64,000 bases of DNA. Origin: Chthoniobacterales bacterium (GTDB lineage Bacteria; Verrucomicrobiota; Verrucomicrobiia; Chthoniobacterales; DASVRZ01). Position 1 is the first letter of the stretch, and each line of letters opens with the position of its first letter. Both the position numbers and the translations under genes were made by a program. Under the pieces are notes generated by a model. The model was not told the DNA's origin. It made no database searches and worked only from the letters and a program-made list of their open reading frames with translations. The stretch covers positions 124,001-188,000 of the forward strand of contig JBDSQB010000003.1 in NCBI GenBank assembly GCA_039930045.1, in the 5' to 3' direction. Below are positions 62,258 to 64,000 of the stretch, one piece after another.

Positions 62258-62764
62258 TTAGAAACCTGCATCGCGATTGGGCACATTCACACTGGCGTTA
62301 TCGACCTTCTCCAACTGCCAATCCCATGGAAGTCGGCTCTGTTTTCGCCAAGTAAAAACCCAGGGTGTGGGCAGTCGATTCACCTCGCTGGTGATCCATT
62401 CCGTCGCTCCGGTTCCGGTGCCGGAAAGCGTGAGATTGGTGGTAATCGTCGCCGTTTCCGACATGAGAACCATCTGACTCCCCTGCGTGTGAATTGTTAC
62501 GGCGAAAAACTGCCGCAGCACCTCGCGCAGATCGTTCAAGGCCGTTTCGCGATTGTGCCCGAAGCGATCTGAGTAATTGGCCGCGAGCTTGCCTTTGATT
62601 CGACTCCAATTTCTATCTTCCAGCGCCGTGAGGAGATTTTTCTGGTGAAGTTCGATTTGCCGCCGTGGCTGCCAGAGTTTAAAGCAATAAACGGCGATAA
62701 AAACGGTCGCGAATATCATCAGCCGCCGTCCCCAGGCGTGCACTTTGAAGGTAGGCAGTGACAT
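62258..62764 (-). CDS. membrane-anchored hypothetical protein
   Basis: Protein of 168 residues from the ATG at 62764, with one N-terminal membrane helix (RLMIFATVFIAVYCFKLW) and an exported domain that could be NTF2-like (HQKNLLTALEDRNWSRIK, then strands such as ETATITTNLTLSGTG). Unrecognised. It is upstream of the TSUP gene by 3 bp and divergent from rppH by 10 bp, so its promoter must overlap the rppH 5' region. Confidence 0.6.
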   Translation of the reverse strand: MSLPTFKVHAWGRRLMIFATVFIAVYCFKLWQPRRQIELHQKNLLTALEDRNWSRIKGKLAANYSDRFGHNRETALNDLREVLRQFFAVTIHTQGSQMVLMSETATITTNLTLSGTGTGATEWITSEVNRLPTPWVFTWRKQSRLPWDWQLEKVDNASVNVPNRDAGF

Positions 62765-62774
62765 AAAAACTCCC

Positions 62775-63233
62775 ATGAATAGCATCAAATACCGCCCAAA
62801 TGTAGCGGCAATTCTCCAGCGTGAGGACGGTCAGATCCTCGTGGGCGAACGGCGCGACTATTCCGGCGCGTGGCAGTTTCCCCAAGGCGGCGTCGATGCC
62901 GGGGAAAGCCTCGAGCAGGCCCTGCGGCGCGAAATTTGGGAGGAAATCGGACTCGAGTCCGATGCTTATGAGGTCGGCGAAATGCGCGGGCCGTATCGCT
63001 ACGAGTTTATGAGGAAGCGCAAAAACTGGGGCTTCGACGGACAGGAACAGCATTATTTTTTGCTCCATGCCCAGCCGGGCTGCTCGCCGAAAGTCGAGGT
63101 GCGGCATCCGGAATTTCAAAAGCTGCGCTGGATCTGGCCGCCGGAATTTCAATTGGTCTGGCTGCCGGAAATGAAGAAGCCGGTGTATCGCCAGGTCTTT
63201 CTGGATTTCTTTCAGGTCGATCTGAACGACTAG
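62775..63233 (+). CDS. rppH: RNA pyrophosphohydrolase (Nudix)
   Basis: Nudix hydrolase of 152 residues that removes pyrophosphate from mRNA 5' ends to start decay. It matches RppH: YRPNVAAILQREDGQILVGE at the start, WQFPQGGVDAGES, and the Nudix box with REIWEEIG. The ATG at 62775 is 10 bp from the divergent gene's start, which leaves no room for separate non-overlapping promoters. Confidence 0.93.
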   Translation: MNSIKYRPNVAAILQREDGQILVGERRDYSGAWQFPQGGVDAGESLEQALRREIWEEIGLESDAYEVGEMRGPYRYEFMRKRKNWGFDGQEQHYFLLHAQPGCSPKVEVRHPEFQKLRWIWPPEFQLVWLPEMKKPVYRQVFLDFFQVDLND

Positions 63234-63285
63234 CGCCGCGCCGATTTGCAAAACGAGTCGAGTCGCTTAGAATTGGCGTCCATTT

Positions 63286-64000
63286 ATGAGTATTATTAGT
63301 CCCGACCGGCTGGAGAAAATCCAGTTTAGCAACGATGAGATCGCCCGTTATTCCCGGCACCTCATCATGCCGGAAGTGACGCTCGAAGGTCAGAAAAAGC
63401 TCAAGGCCGCTAAAATTCTCATCATCGGTGCGGGCGGACTCGGTTCGCCCATTGCGCTCTATCTCGCTGCGGCGGGCATTGGAACAATCGGCCTCGTTGA
63501 CTTCGACACCGTGGATTTTTCCAATTTGCAGCGACAGATTTTGCACGGAACAAAGGATGTCGGCCGCAAAAAAATCCTCTCCGCCCGCGACCGCATTCGC
63601 GACGTGAATCCTAATGTCCAGGTCGTTATGCACGACACGATGTTCCGCTCGGAGAACGCCATGGAGATCGTCGCGCCCTACGACATCGTGATCGACGGGA
63701 CCGATAATTTCCCGACTCGTTATCTCTCCAACGACGTTTGCGTTTTCCTGAAAAAACCCAACGTCTATGGGTCGATCTTTCGTTTCGACGGCCAATGCAC
63801 TGTTTTCGCGCCGCATCTCGGCGGCCCCTGCTATCGCTGCATGTTTCCCGAGCCGCCGCCGCCCGGAATGGTCCCAAGCTGCGCCGAAGGTGGCGTTTTG
63901 GGGATTTTGCCTGGCATCATCGGCGTCATGCAGGCGATCGAAGCCGTGAAGTTGATCATGGGCATCGGCGAAACGCTAATGGGCCGATTGATTAATTTCG
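63286..64000 (+). CDS. moeB: MoeB/ThiF-type adenylyltransferase (3' end cut by window)
   Basis: E1-like enzyme that adenylates the C-terminal glycine of MoaD- or ThiS-type sulfur carriers. In 238 visible residues: RYSRHLIMPEVTLEGQKKL, the ATP-binding GAGGLGSPIALYLAAAGIG, DTVDFSNLQRQIL, the first zinc-binding pair in CYRC, and SCAEGGVLGILPG. The window ends before the second CxxC and any rhodanese domain, so MoeB versus MoeZ type is undecided. Confidence 0.9.
   Translation, partial: MSIISPDRLEKIQFSNDEIARYSRHLIMPEVTLEGQKKLKAAKILIIGAGGLGSPIALYLAAAGIGTIGLVDFDTVDFSNLQRQILHGTKDVGRKKILSARDRIRDVNPNVQVVMHDTMFRSENAMEIVAPYDIVIDGTDNFPTRYLSNDVCVFLKKPNVYGSIFRFDGQCTVFAPHLGGPCYRCMFPEPPPPGMVPSCAEGGVLGILPGIIGVMQAIEAVKLIMGIGETLMGRLINF

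Overview
The window looks like a chromosomal segment of a Gram-negative bacterium with an LPS-type outer membrane: enzymes for heptose and Kdo synthesis, a type IV pilus pilMNOP block, an RND efflux system, lipoprotein signals and a sugar-phosphate undecaprenyl transferase are all present. Base composition is GC-rich (mid to high fifties percent by eye). The mix of a divergent PilMNOP set, a CAAX-protease-related protein of the type found with PEP-CTERM systems, a GH78 rhamnosidase, a LuxC/LuxE pair and hypothetical proteins of a familiar style suggests Verrucomicrobiota. That placement is inference; no rRNA gene is present to confirm it.

Layout. 1-10458 is a surface-glycan region: a cut GH78 alpha-L-rhamnosidase, a sugar-nucleotide operon (LegB-like dehydratase, nucleotidyltransferase, SDR), a 1248-residue protein with three glycosyltransferase domains, a sulfotransferase-methyltransferase fusion, and APS kinase (cysC) that could feed it PAPS. 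10576-15381 is a marR-MFP-RND efflux operon with a readable promoter and operator. 15433-24418 holds a DUF4404 protein, a response regulator, sixA, a Gfo/Idh/MocA oxidoreductase, two TPM-domain proteins, a phospholipase-D-type lipoprotein, ppc and a hypothetical gene. 24419-27153 has a 42-bp tandem repeat and a large secreted beta-propeller-like protein. 27167-33786 carries a FAD oxidoreductase, dnaE, a yqjD/yqjE/yqjK-like trio and infA.

33843-37615 is an ABC ATPase - M23 peptidase - LuxE - LuxC operon with overlapping genes. After a tRNA-Gly and a strong terminator comes rfaE1-gmhB-kdsB-pyrG, which links heptose and Kdo activation to CTP supply. lysC follows. 43555-45979 is the accessory stretch: a helically phased 21-bp repeat array, a multi-hairpin palindromic element, two unassigned ORFs (one AT-rich) and a second inverted hairpin element. 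45980-51948 contains an SGNH hydrolase, a stand-alone encapsulated-ferritin homologue, a cold-shock/DUF1294 protein, an HMA-like protein, class II aldolase, and trxB-glycosyltransferase-GNAT. 51949-55816 is a kinase-pilM-pilN-pilO-pilP operon. 55949-64000 has a CAAX-related protease, nadE, a prenyl diphosphate synthase, an undecaprenyl-phosphate sugar transferase, a TSUP permease, rppH and the start of moeB.

The strongest candidates for something undescribed are the sulfated-glycan module (sulfotransferase-methyltransferase fusion, three-domain glycosyltransferase and cysC), the LuxE/LuxC operon without luciferase or thioesterase, the encapsulated-ferritin homologue without a visible shell gene, and the 21-bp phased repeat array beside a folded palindromic element.
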